A stretch of DNA of 64,000 bases, taken from contig PYST01000127.1 in the NCBI GenBank assembly GCA_003049485.1, positions 4,941-68,940 of the forward strand, given 5' to 3'. The notes beneath the pieces were generated by a model that was given only the letters and a program-made list of their open reading frames with translations, was not told where the DNA came from and ran no database searches. A program made the translations under genes and the position numbers. How positions within the stretch are numbered: the stretch's first letter is position 1; every line of letters starts with the position of its first letter. This stretch comes from Ophioceras dolichostomum. Lineage: Eukaryota; Ascomycota; Sordariomycetes; Magnaporthales; Ophioceraceae. Shown piece by piece: positions 32,738 to 43,678 of this stretch.

Positions 32738-35700
32738 ATGGGTTTCTTCAACTGGATCTCTGGTCTGCTCGGCTTCTTCACCTGGTGCTCTGGTCTTTTC
32801 GGTTCGTTCACCTGGTTCTCTCGTCTGTCCGGCAAGACGCAGAACGGAGATGACGCAGATCATGGCGTACGCCAGAACCGCCGCCAGCGCCGCCAACCAC
32901 CCAGATGGTCCTTTGGCATCCTCAACGACCCGTACACGGCTGAAGTCCCAGGTAAGTTATTCAGTCCAGAAACTAAACAAACCACCGAAGAAACGCGAAC
33001 ATGCTGTTATCGTTTCAGCTGCTGACTCTGGCTTTCCCCTTTTTTTTCAGGTTCCATCTTGCTGCTCCCGGACAAGGATCAAGACAGGCCCATAGCTCTG
33101 CAGAGCTTCGCTCGCCGTCTCACGATCTCGACATATACCCCGGAGATGCTTCGCGCGGACGGCCGGAACCCCAAGGAAAAGGTCAAGGAGTCCAGCAGAG
33201 GGTTCGTACTCGTCCCACAGCCGGACGAGAGCCCAAACGACCCCCTGAACTGGCCTGTCTGGCGCCGCAACGTCGCTCTGCTCTGCCTGGGTCTGTACTG
33301 CCTGAACGCCGGCGGCCTCACGGCCATCCTCTCCGCCGGCCTCACCGTCCTGGCCCACGACCTGCACGCCTCCATGGCCCAGACGGCGCTGACGGCCGGC
33401 CTCTTCATGCTCGGCGTCGGCGTCGGGTCCGTTTTCCTCACCCCAACGGCAATCCTGTGGGGCAAACGGCCCATGTACCTGGCGTCCTGCGTGGCCGTGG
33501 CGGCGTGCACGGTCTGGTGTGCGGCTTCCCCGACCCTTGGCTCCCTCCTCGCGGCGCGGTTCGTCCAGGGCTTCTTCGTGAGCCCGATCGAGACTCTTCC
33601 AGGAGCCAGCATAAACGAGCTGTTCTTCCTGCACCAGAGGTCGTTCCGCGTCGGCGTCTACACCCTCCTCCTCCTGGCCGGAAAGAACCTCGTGCCGATG
33701 ATGAGCGCGATGGTTATCCAGGACGTTCACTAGAGATGGGTGTTCTGGTAAGTTATGAGAACATCGTCTTCCACTGATAGCTGCCTATCCAGTCTTGATG
33801 CCCATTGCTGTGAAATCGAACACTAATCCTTTCTTCACATGCTAGGAGCATGGCCGTGGTAATCGGGGCCAACTTGCCTCTCCTGTTCTTCGGCCTGCCG
33901 GAGTCCTTCTGGGACCGCCAGCCCCTCCCCCAGAGAACTCTCCTGCGCCGGCTGTCCGTCGTGGCCGGCACGGAGGCGTCCTGGGGGAGGAGGGGCTGGC
34001 ACGACGGCCCGGATGATGGCGACAACGGTGGCGGCAACGGCAACGGCAACGGCCACGGCAACGGCAACGGCAACAACGGCGGCGATGGCTCCTCCCGGGG
34101 CCGCGAGCGGCCGGCCTGGTACCCAGGCTCAACGGCCAGATACTACCCCGCCGGACAAGTTGAGGCGCTAGGGGCGCTCCTGATCAAGCAGCAGCAGCAG
34201 CAGGAGCAGTCGGAGAGCTCGTCGTCGACCCAGACCCCGGAGTCTGGGAGACCACCCAAGTCCAAGAAGCCAGTCGGACCCCCCGAACCGGTGTATTGGC
34301 CTTGGCAAACGGACACGTACTTCCCGTCCGGACAAATCGAGGCGCTCCATGCTGCTCTGGCGAACGCGGATCCCCACAGTCGCCACCTTGCCACTGTACA
34401 CGGGCCAAAGAGAGAGCGTGTGTTGTTGCCTATGGAGAAGGGGGAGAGGGAGTCTAGCTCTACCGACTCTGGAAAAGAGCGATGGCTCACGCCCCCGGAG
34501 TATCCTCGACAACGGTGCTCAAAGTTCGACCACCCAGTCTTCCCATTTTGGGAACCCGCGTTCAGATATGCCAGGCCGCGGGATTGGCCAATGGTACCAC
34601 CCCGCACAACCGACGGACAGGTCGACGAGCCCTCGCCCCCTCGTCGACGACGCGAGATGACGCCGCCGCTGTCGCCAAAGTCTCTGCCGCCAGCGCGCGG
34701 CCTTGGCGCTTCTGAAGACTACCAGCAGCAGCCGCGTCTACTAAGCGACGTGCCTGCCAGCCCAGACGACACGCACGGGCGGGTGGCCTTCTCGATGCTG
34801 CCGTGGCCAACGCTGACAACAACAGCCGACAATGGCGACCTCCTCCCTAACGCGCGGGACCGCGGCCACCAGACAACCGAGGAGGACCTGCGCGCCTTAG
34901 CTGCGATCAATAACAGTAGCAGCTACACCGAGGCCCTGCGCAAGCAGCCGGCCGAGACCTACGCGCAGCAGCTCAAACCCTGGCGCTGGCGGCGGCTCGT
35001 CGACAGAGACAGGTGGATCCACGCCGCCGTGCGGCCGTTCGCGCTGCTGGCGAACATGAATGTGCTGTGGGCCGCCACGATGTACAGCTTCTCGATGGGC
35101 TGGATGGTGGTCGTCGCCATGTCGCTGGCGAAGCTGTTCATGGAGGACCGCTTCGGCCTGAGCAAGACCGAGCTCGGGTTCATGTACCTCTCGCCACTTG
35201 TGTTCTCGATCATCGGCACTGTGGCGGTCGGGTTCGTTTCTGACTTCGTGGTCCAATACGTAAGTTGTCAAGTTTCTCCTTTTCCTCATCATCAATCGGT
35301 GTTCGCGTCGGTGTTCTTCGGATTCCATGCTGGTACCCAGACAGGCAGGCCACTTGCTTACCTGCCTACCTACTTTGCTCGTTCCTAGATGGCGCGACAC
35401 AACCGAGGTGTATACGAACCGGAGTTCAGGCTCCTGATGCTGCTCCCGTCGACCATCGCGACCGTCGCGGGGCTGATCGTGTTCGGCAGGTCCGCCCAGT
35501 CGGCCGCCGACGTGGTCACGCCGACCGTCATGTTCGGCATCGTCTCCCTCGGAGGCTCGCTGGGCGCCAGCACGGCCATCTCGTACGCCATCGACTGCGC
35601 GAGGGACTATCCCGCCGAGGTGATGGTCTCCCTGAGCGTGTTCAAGAACATCCTGCACGGCATGGTCTTCTCGGCCTTCGCGGTCGAGTGGATCGACAGG

Positions 35701-35868
35701 GACGGGCCGTCCACCGTGTTCATGTCGTTCGGGGTCATGCACCTCGCCGTGGCGCTGTCGGCCGTGCCCATGTACGTCTTCGGGAAGAGGGCCAGGATGT
35801 GGGCGGCGCGGATGGACCTGATGGAGAAGCTGAGGAGGTCGAAGCGGTTCGGCGAGCGTGAATCGTGA
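32738..35868 (+). CDS. MFS transporter (DHA1/Hol1-like) with in-frame TAG; possible pseudogene
   Basis: Four exons: 32738-32951, 33051-33747, 33846-35259 and 35389-35868 (934 codons with the stop). All junctions keep the frame. ESPNDPLNWPVWRRN precedes the first helix, as in fungal DHA1/Hol1-like transporters. Helices 1-6 include LAARFVQGFFVSPIETLPG. Codon 299 is TAG (33731-33733), where homologues have Trp in the WRWVFW motif at the start of a helix; TGG to TAG is one G-to-A change. Translation resumes normally after it through RWVFW. Between the two six-helix halves is a loop of about 370 residues with an Asn-Gly run, a Gln run and two copies of a YxPxGQxEAL motif. The N-terminus has three 10-residue aromatic repeats. 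Substrate unknown. If the stop is real, only the first half is made. Confidence 0.85.
32741..32833 (+). repeat. three 30-bp repeats coding for 10-residue aromatic units
   Basis: The units read GFFNWISGLL, GFFTWCSGLF and GSFTWFSRLS, then G, right after the start Met of the MFS gene. The DNA units keep the TTC-TTC-A/C-TGG order. The repeats lie at the edge of the pyrimidine-rich leader. Confidence 0.8.
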
Positions 35869-36361
35869 ACGCGGGAAAGCCAATTCCTACCTATGAAATG
35901 CAGAGAGCTATCAGGGATGAGGTCTAGAAGATATTATGCTTAGCGATTATGTTTAGATCGATATTGTTAGGGACTAGTCTGATGAAGAGTAGGTTCGGAG
36001 GATGAGGATGGTTCGGCTCGCTGAAGTTTGGGATGGCGATATGGTCGTCATCATCGTTCCTTTTATCTGTTGAATTGGCCTTCACATAGATCCCCTTCGA
36101 TATCTCCTGCGTCGGTCGGTTGGTATTCCTAATGAGACATCCTTTCCCTCGCTTTCGCATTCGAGCTTTCGTTTTTATGCACGAAAAAAGACCGTCGTGA
36201 TGTGAAGTCTCCTGGATCACAAACCGAAAACCCTGCCCCACTTCTCAGCCGGCGCCTCCGCTTTCAGGTCATCGAAGGCATCAACAACTTCTCTCTCTGC
36301 TCTGTTCCTACAACCATACCAACTCTTCTTTACATCTTTACTTTCTTGGAGCGTATAGGGA
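35869..36361. other. intergenic spacer
   Basis: Spacer between the MFS gene and the Elp6 gene, which follow one another on the same strand. The last 120 bases are CT-rich, as expected of a fungal promoter. No other feature is seen. Confidence 0.5.
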
Positions 36362-37611
36362 ATGGCGGCACGCACACTGCCTCCCCTGCTGAAGCACTAC
36401 CTCGCCCTCCCGCCCGAGGCGTCCCTGCTTATGCTCTCTGGGATTCTTGGGGCGAGCACTAATTGGCTCGTGCTACGGCACCTGGCTGCCCTGCTGGGGA
36501 GTAACGCTGCCGGCGCCCAACAACAACAAACACAACGACAACCGCAACCACGACGGGTTGCCTCTCTTGGAGATGATCAAGTCGGAGAGAGAGACGGTGA
36601 CGGAGGAGAAGAAGAGACTGCCGTGCTCCTCGTGAGCTTTCTGAGGGACTTTGCGTTCTGGCGGGACAGCGCTGGACGGCTGGTAAGGTGCCCCCGCCCC
36701 AGCTCTCAGCTCAGTGATGGACTTCTCCGTCCATTTCCTTTTTTTTTTTTTTTACCACCGATTTATCGGCGGATGTGCGGCGAACGACAGGTCAGGTTTG
36801 GCTAATTCGCTTCGCGCCTCTCTCCATCTAGCGTGTTGACCTGCCCGCTCTGGCCAAAAAAGGCCGGTTCGGTTTCGTCGACGGTCTCACGGGGCTGTTC
36901 TCCCAGGTCCTCCCTCCTCAGGCGGCGGGCCCTGGGCAGCAGCAGCCGAGGACGTCCCGGCGGCTCGTCTGGGGCCAGCCGAGGCAGGGGATGCAGGGCA
37001 TCGCGGCGACGCTGCATGAGGCTGTCGATGAGCTACTCAAGCTCCAGCACACACCTGCCGGCGGGAGCGGACCTCGCCGAAAACTCGTGTTAGTAGTTGA
37101 CCAGCCTGATCTGTTACTCGCCGCTGCTGGGCCGGAGGCTACCGTCACGGAGCTGAGGAATATGTTGATGGATCTACGTGAGGTGCGTTGCTATTTGTCC
37201 ATGATATCCTGAAGCCCTCGTCCTTTTAGTTGTATGCTATCCGTGAAGCCGCCAGCTAGCTAGCTGTAGGTACCTAGCCCGTTCACTGACAATTATGTAT
37301 AGAAGGTGCATGCCTGCATCGTGACTATCTCTGCAGACGAGCCGTTAGTTTCCGTCCAGACCACAACCCTCGAGAGGGAGCATGCCTCACTACTTCTCTC
37401 GCTTGCGCACGAAGCTAGGACGGTGCTGAGCTTGAGGCTGCTTGACACGGGTACTGCGAACGACGTTAGCGGGGTGTTGAGGATAACTCGAGGAGGAGCA
37501 GACGCAGATGATGATGGAGAGGACGGCAGCCGGGGGGTCGAGGAGCACGAGTACCTTTACCATGTCGGCGGCGATGGCGGAGTTCGTGTGTTTGAGAGGG
37601 GAGGCCACTAG
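36362..37611 (+). CDS. ELP6: Elongator complex subunit 6
   Basis: Three exons: 36362-36682, 36832-37182 and 37303-37611 (326 residues). All junctions are phase 0 (donors GTAAGG and GTGCGT; acceptors CTAG and ATAG). Conserved segments are in order: LPPEASLLMLSGILGASTNW and LVLRHLAALLG (first strand and helix of the RecA-like fold), VLLVSFLRDFAFW, KKGRFGFVDGLTGLFS, LVLVVDQPDLLLAA, and VHACIVTISADEPL with HASLLLSLAHEARTVLSLRL. Elp4, Elp5 and Elp6 form a hexameric ring of RecA-like folds in Elongator, which modifies the wobble uridine of tRNAs. Elp6 lacks Walker ATPase motifs, and none is seen here. A Gln-rich insert (residues about 58-70) and the acidic stretch DADDDGED are additions relative to yeast. 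Convergent with the eL37 gene. Confidence 0.9.
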
Positions 37612-38109
37612 TGTGATGCGATAGATTCACAGACGACTTTGAGCCGAGTTGCTCAAGTCATCCTAGAACAGTAACAGTTGATAGACAAAAGTTCGTGCAC
37701 CTGCGCAAGGAGGCCAGCAGGAACACAACCTGGTTTCACCTTTTCCCATATTGATGTTTTGTTTTCATTTGGTGGTTGGTGATGATTTGATGATGAGAAA
37801 AATGCCCGAACGATAAGCATTAAGAAAAACGCCGTTTCTCGAACCGGTCTCACATTCGCCATTTGGTTTTTTTTGGTTCCTCGCGCGGGTTCTGCTGTCT
37901 CTTTCCGTCCCATCAATCGTCAGACAGGGAAGAGAGATAGGAGAGACGAACGACGATGATTGTGAGAAGAAAGAAGAACTCCCTGGGAATCCCATGGTCC
38001 AATCGTCAAGCAGCAGTTAAAGAAATCCCACGCCTACAACCGTCCCTTAACCCAACAAGAGAAACAAGCCCGTCATCGTCCACTCTCGAATGCGCCATCA
38101 AATCCCCCT
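37612..38109. other. convergent intergenic spacer
   Basis: Lies between the ends of the Elp6 and eL37 genes and should hold both 3' ends. Nothing else is recognised. Confidence 0.5.
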
Positions 38110-38983
38110 TCACGCGGTAGCAGTCACAGGGCCGCGGGAGCCCTTGGGCGCGCCGGTCTGGAAGCCGTTCTTGAATCTCCGGGAAATGGTGCTGAGGTAC
38201 CGCATGCGGCCGGTGCCGGTGGTCTTTCTCCGCTTGGCCTTCTCGCTCCAGTTGACTATGCGATTCCCAAGCAAGTCAGCATGCGTTTTGTTTTGGTCCA
38301 GTGCTAGAAATACCATGTCCTCCTTCGTGGTGTCCGCAGTGCCTCCATCCCCCCAGCCCTCCTAAACCTCCAAATCTTCTAATCTTCAAGTCGGCTTCGA
38401 GGTCCACTCCACGGGGTAAGATGGTGAGGGATGGTAACGAGATGGTAGCGGGGGTGAGTCTCAAAGTGAGGGCGGGGGACAACATACACTTCCGGGTCTT
38501 AGCGGCAGGGTATCCGCACGAGGCGCAGGTCTTCTTCTGGATGTGCAGGGAACGGCGGCCTTTACATCGTGGTGATGTCTCCGTGTCAGCTTCCTCTCCC
38601 GATGACAATGGTGTGCGTTTCTCCATTTCCACGGCTCCTTCTCCCCGTCCTCTTCCCCTTCCTTCTCCTTCTCCTTTTGCTCCTCTTGCTGCTCGTCCAC
38701 CATTTGTCGCCTCAAAAACCTCAGACAGCCTCCCCAAAATGCTACGCCATGGTCACTTTGTTCGATCGTTCGTTGCCGGTGCAGGGAATGGGAGAACTAA
38801 CCGCACCGACGGCACAGGCCGTGGGTCTTGTTGTGGCGCTTTCCGAAGCTAGAGGTACCCTTCGCTATAGGATCGTCAGTATTGGTATCGGCATCGGCTT
38901 TGGATTCGAACGCGACAACCAAACGGCTTCGGGGTTGTATCGAAGAGGTGCGAGGGGAGTGGTGCGGGCGGCAACGTACTCAT
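38110..38983 (-). CDS. RPL37: 60S ribosomal protein eL37
   Basis: Four exons on the minus strand: 38983-38980, 38864-38802, 38559-38488 and 38255-38110 (94 residues). The first coding exon is only four bases, ATG plus A, followed by a GTACGT donor. The joined protein reads MTKGTSSFGKRHNKTHGLCR, then the zinc-ribbon cysteines C19, C22, C34 and C37 in CRRCG and CASCGYP. It continues NWSEKAKRRKTTGTGRMRYL and SRRFKNGFQTGAPKGSRGP. This is the full normal length and order of eL37, a zinc-binding protein of the large subunit. Introns are 115, 242 and 232 bases. Several introns near the start of a ribosomal protein gene are typical of fungi. Codon 47 is Phe where most homologues have Tyr. Confidence 0.95.
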
Positions 38984-41900
38984 CTTGTCGGTATTTCTGT
39001 GCGTCGAGAAAACGGCCGCAGAGTTAGTTCGCGGGACACTCAAAGCCAATTGGCGATTGGAATGGAGAGTCCAGAGAGTCAAGAATCGGAACGCACCTTC
39101 ACGACAAATCTGAAAGGGAGAAAAGGGTCGTCACGGTCGTCGGGGTCAAAGGTTGAATGGCATCAGAAAAGCTCGCTGAGCATCTCCGTCGAAAATGCGT
39201 GACCCGGCTCGGTTTGTGCGAGTGGATCGGCTCTAGGGCTCCAAAATTTTACATGGTCTGTGCGCATTCGATAAGATACGGATAAGGATACGATGAATCG
39301 TTCAGTCAGTCTCAGAATCACGTAATCAGGCTCGTCACATGACCTGACAGATGATCTTGGCCAGTTTTCGCTCCGGACTCTTCATCCCTCCATCAATGCA
39401 CTTAATAAACCGTGTCGACGCTCATAGGCAGCTGGAAAGGCTACAGCAATTCTTTCTGTTCAGCTCCCTTCCCCCTCCATACATTCCCCCTCCACTCCTA
39501 CACCTTACGTCCTGTGAAAGCTGCTATACTGTACTTTATTCCTTGGCTGGTCTGCCTGGTTGAGTGACCAGTCCCACCAGACTCTCCGACCAGACTCCCT
39601 CGCCCCTGGGTACAGCATCCCGAGCGCTCTCGTCGCCTCTTTTGCATAGGAGCATTATCGGCTTGCGACAGTGTGCTACGTGGCGGGCGATGATGATGCC
39701 CGAAAGTCTCAATCCTCTAAGGCACGCTCCCGCACAGAACCCGAAATGGCGTGGTTCCGGCTACGATGGTACACTTCGTCTGTCTAAGTTCCGCCTCGCA
39801 ACAGGTCCCGCGTTCGTGACGGTATCCTCCTGCGTTACGAGACAAAGAAGGAAGCTGTATTCGCGTTGATATGACCCAGAGTGTTATGCATCATCTGCGG
39901 CTAGCAGCAGCCGCCTGCCCGGGAGCAGACGAAAACGCTTGGTCGGCCATCGTGTTCCTCTTGGGAGGTGGCCTCGAGTGCGGCCTCGGCTGACACGTCT
40001 GACAGCAGCATGACTGTGGGAAAGAGAGAACTCGGACAAAATACGCACCGAGGGTGATGGTCTCCCGAGACTCCTCGAGAGCCGCACGACTTGTGCTCCG
40101 CCAAATACCTGAACGAAAACGGCGTCTTGTGCACGTGCGGAAAGCGACGGCTGTGGTCGGGTGGTCGACGACCACGTCCTACCCTTCTTTGTCGCGCCGT
40201 GGAACCTCATAGCCGTGCCGCGGCGACACAGAGTCCAATAAAAACCAAAGAGAAACGCGTGCTACGAGTACAACGCGTGCTTGGCATGCCCGTAGTTGTG
40301 TGTGTTACATTCTCGACAGCCGGAACGGATAATAGTGGCGAGAGTCGAAGAAGAAAAAATTGATGATATATCTGCTGACTGACGGACGGCCACGAAAACG
40401 GCTGCTCGCCTCGTCGGCGTCGCACCCGCTCCTATTTCCTATTGATACGTCCCCCGTCTCACGGGTGGGCATGCGGAACGGAGCGGGCAGACGGAGCATG
40501 ATTCTCCCGTCCTATCAAGGACGCTTCTCGCCAATATATCGGCGGGCAGCCGGGGCCGGGCAGACAGGCCGGCCGCAATATCGGAGAGTCTTGTCTGGAC
40601 GCTCTCCTGGTGGACTGAGTAACTCCCTAGAGGTAGTAACTGAGGTAGGCAGAGGTACCTAGCCAGTTTTGCTCCCAGGCAATGGGTAGTTCGGCACGCA
40701 GAGCGTCAAAGTCAAACCAGGCTCCAGTGCTGAGACGGCACGGAAGCGGGTGCGCGCATCCGGTGCTGGCATTCACGAGCTGGGGGCCAGGCCAAGAGGA
40801 TACATTGTCTCGGGGACAGCGCTCGCTAAGGACGAGGCCGGTGATCTCAATATCACGCTCAGACGGTCTCTGTTGCTGACCCCCCCTGTCGGCTAGTTGC
40901 ATCTCCGTAGAGAAGCGAGCGCGTGGGCTCTCTTCTATGCGACGCATCGACCTTTTCGGCCACCATCACATCGCCTGCTGCTGGGGCCTGCGGTGATGGC
41001 ATGATATTCTTACTCGGATGCCTGTCGCCGCTTTGCGGAATGCGCCTCGCCAGAGCGAAGGGGGTGTGTGACTATATTCCAAATTCGGAGGCGCACTTGC
41101 AGCATCATGATATCGTCACCGCCTACCCCCATGTCTTCTATCACCTCGCAGGCCCAACATCAATACTCTGCCCGACCCATCGTCTCATAATCCTCCGAAG
41201 CACATCCATGGATACCTGCCTGTCGGGACACCAAGAAAGCGCTAGGCGGAACCTTGACTCCGTACCATGCCCTCTCGAGCGCAGTCTCACCGACCTCCTG
41301 TACCCATGTTCTGCCATGTTCTGGTGTCGGTGTGAGCTGGTTACTAGGCCAGGGTCTCTTGCTTGCAGATGAAGGATGGCTAGAGCAGGAGTAGTAGTAC
41401 CCCGTTGCTACAGTGTCACCTGCAGGATGGAGAATACCGACTTATTGGCCTAACAGGCGCCAGCTCATCATCCCCTACCGCACATACGATATACAGAGTC
41501 GGAGGCTCGGAGACATCCTAGCGAGAAAAGCCAAGTTTCTGACTGAGTACCACAGCTACAGGCATGGTATTTTCCTTCCTGGCAAACCACTCGACCCATT
41601 CGAGACGCAGTTCGCATCTGCCCACACCGGCGGCCATCCCCGGACAAAGAAAAAAACCGATATGCATGCAGCTCTAAGTCGGTTGGTTCCAGGAGGCCTG
41701 TTCAGCTTCCCCTCTTGTGATGGTATCTACTGGGGCAAGGGCCTTCCGTCATGGTGTGGGTCGTCTCAACCCCGCACCCGCCGCTGCGCTCCCGAACCAC
41801 CGGCATGCAGAAGATCAATCCTGGCCGCTCTGCTAACAATCGAGAACCCCAAAACTTTTCTCTGGGGGAAATGGAAGCTCCGAGATCCTCGCGTGAGTGT

Positions 41901-42488
41901 TCCACGAAACGAAAAATGCCATACTTCGGATTTTGGGGAGTCGAGCGAGTCCCCCGTCTCCTTGCTCTCCTTGCTCTCATTTCTCTTTCGGCCTCGTCTT
42001 CGCACTTACTCTCACTAGTATCTCTATCACTCCCCATTTCTCGCTCACAAAACATCAATGCTGCGGACGGCAGGAGGCAAGCTACCTTAGGTAGCAGGAA
42101 GCAAAGAAACAACTGGACTAGAAAGAGCTATGGCTGTCGGATTGAAGCTCCGAGCTCTTCTGCCGCGCCCAGATGACATAGCATTACATAACGTTCTGGA
42201 TAAACTAGATGATCCCGATGAATTGGATATATCCATCGTCTGATTTGTCCCCTCACTTTCATGGGATGGAAGAGGGGGAATAGGAAATAGTCAGAAAACA
42301 ACTTCATTCGTGTCTCGCGACTCTGCCCTCTCAGGATTCTCAAGATCGTGCTCAGAGAAGAATTGTGCGTGAGCCGAAATACTAGTAGTGTTATGTGAAG
42401 TGGCATCCAGCGTGACCTCAGAAAAGGAAGGAGGGCAAATCAGTAAACACACATCAGCGAAGGAACCAGACAGTCCGAACGGGCAAAG
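38984..42488. other. 3.5-kb gene-free region
   Basis: The first few hundred bases should be the eL37 promoter. No conserved frame is found farther on. A 201-residue frame at 41413-42018 has no recognisable domain and crosses a likely splice donor near 41891. 42380-42488 should hold the promoter and leader of the dioxygenase gene. Confidence 0.4.
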
Positions 42489-43678
42489 ATGGCATCCTCC
42501 TCAGAAGCAGCGGCGGCCACAGCGGCATCGGGGAAGGGACCAGAGCTCCTCGACCTGACGATCGACAACATCACGACCAACACGGTGGCGATCAACTCGC
42601 AGGCCCAGAGCGCCCGGCTGCGCTACCTCATGGAGCGGCTGGTGACGCACCTGCACGACTTCGCACGCGAGACCCGGCTCAGCACGGACGAGTGGATGGC
42701 GGCCATCACGTTCCTGATCGCGACGGGCCACATCTCGAACGAGCACCGCAACGAGTTCATCCTGCTGTCCGACATCATGGGTCTGTCCCTGCTGGTCGAC
42801 AACCTCAACCACCCGACCCCGCCAGGTTGCACCGAGGGCTCCGTCCTGGGCCCCTTCCACACGCACGACGCCCCCTTGCTGCCCAACGGCGCCTCCATGA
42901 CGTCCGACCCGCAGGGGGAGGCCATGCTGGCGCTGTGCACCGTGAAGGACGGGTTAGGAAACCCACTGGGAGGCGTCACCGTGGACATATGGGAGACGGA
43001 CAGCAGCGGGCACTACGACGTGCAGCACGCTGGGCGCGAGGAGCCCAGCGAGCGGTGCGTCATGGTCTCTGACGAGCAGGGCAGGTTCTGGTTCCGCGGC
43101 ATCAAGCCCGTCAGCTACCCGATCCCGCACGACGGGCCTGTTGGGAAGCTGCTGCAGAGGCTGGGGAGGCACTGCTGGAGACCCGCGCATGTACACTTCA
43201 TGTTCGCGAAGGAAGGTTGGGAGAGGCTGATCACGTAGGTTTTCTTTCTCTTTGTCCCGTTCTTCTTCCCTCCAGCAAGGTTCCACGAAGGCAGACAGAC
43301 AGACATTCATGATGGGTTGGGATGGCTGGCTTCCTTGTTTTTTTTTGGGTTGAGTGCTATGCATGCATGCAGGCAAGTGAGCGTTTGTTGACGAGACGTA
43401 CGAGCAGGGCACTCTATATCCGCGGGGACCCGTACGAGAAATCCGACGCCGTGTTCGGCGTCAAGAAGAGCCTGGTGATCGACCTCGACAAGGTGGATGC
43501 CGCCACTGCAGTCGAATACGGCGTGAAGGAGGGCTCTTGGCTGCTACAGCACGACTTCGTGCTGGTCAGTGAGGAAGAGACGGCCAAGTTGCGGGACGAG
43601 AACGCCATGGATGCGATGAAGAAGCTGGGGTTGAAGGTCAAGCTGGAGGACCATCTTCCAGTACCTGATCTGGACTGA
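42489..43678 (+). CDS. intradiol ring-cleavage dioxygenase (hydroxyquinol/catechol 1,2-dioxygenase type)
   Basis: Two exons: 42489-43234 and 43408-43678 (338 residues). The intron is 173 bp with donor GTAGGT and acceptor GAGCAG; the join gives LIT-ALYIRGDPY, as in the family. The N-terminal helical dimerisation domain (residues about 20-110) ends at TPPGCTEGSVLGPFHTHDAP, the segment before the beta-sandwich. The four non-haem Fe(III) ligands are visible: Y176 (GHYDVQH), Y210 (PVSYPIP), H234 and H236 (RPAHVHF). Such enzymes open catechol or hydroxyquinol rings between the two hydroxyls, in the cytosol, during degradation of plant phenolics. The length and the TEGS segment favour the hydroxyquinol type, but substrate cannot be set from sequence alone. 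No maleylacetate reductase, hydroxylase or regulator lies nearby. Confidence 0.93.

Noticed and set aside
32738..35868. Three separate genes instead of one MFS gene
   Set aside because: Splice joins keep one frame and rebuild a single twelve-helix transporter; only the one TAG interrupts it.
41413..42018. 201-residue hypothetical protein
   Set aside because: No domain, no good start context, no splice support, and composition like non-coding DNA.
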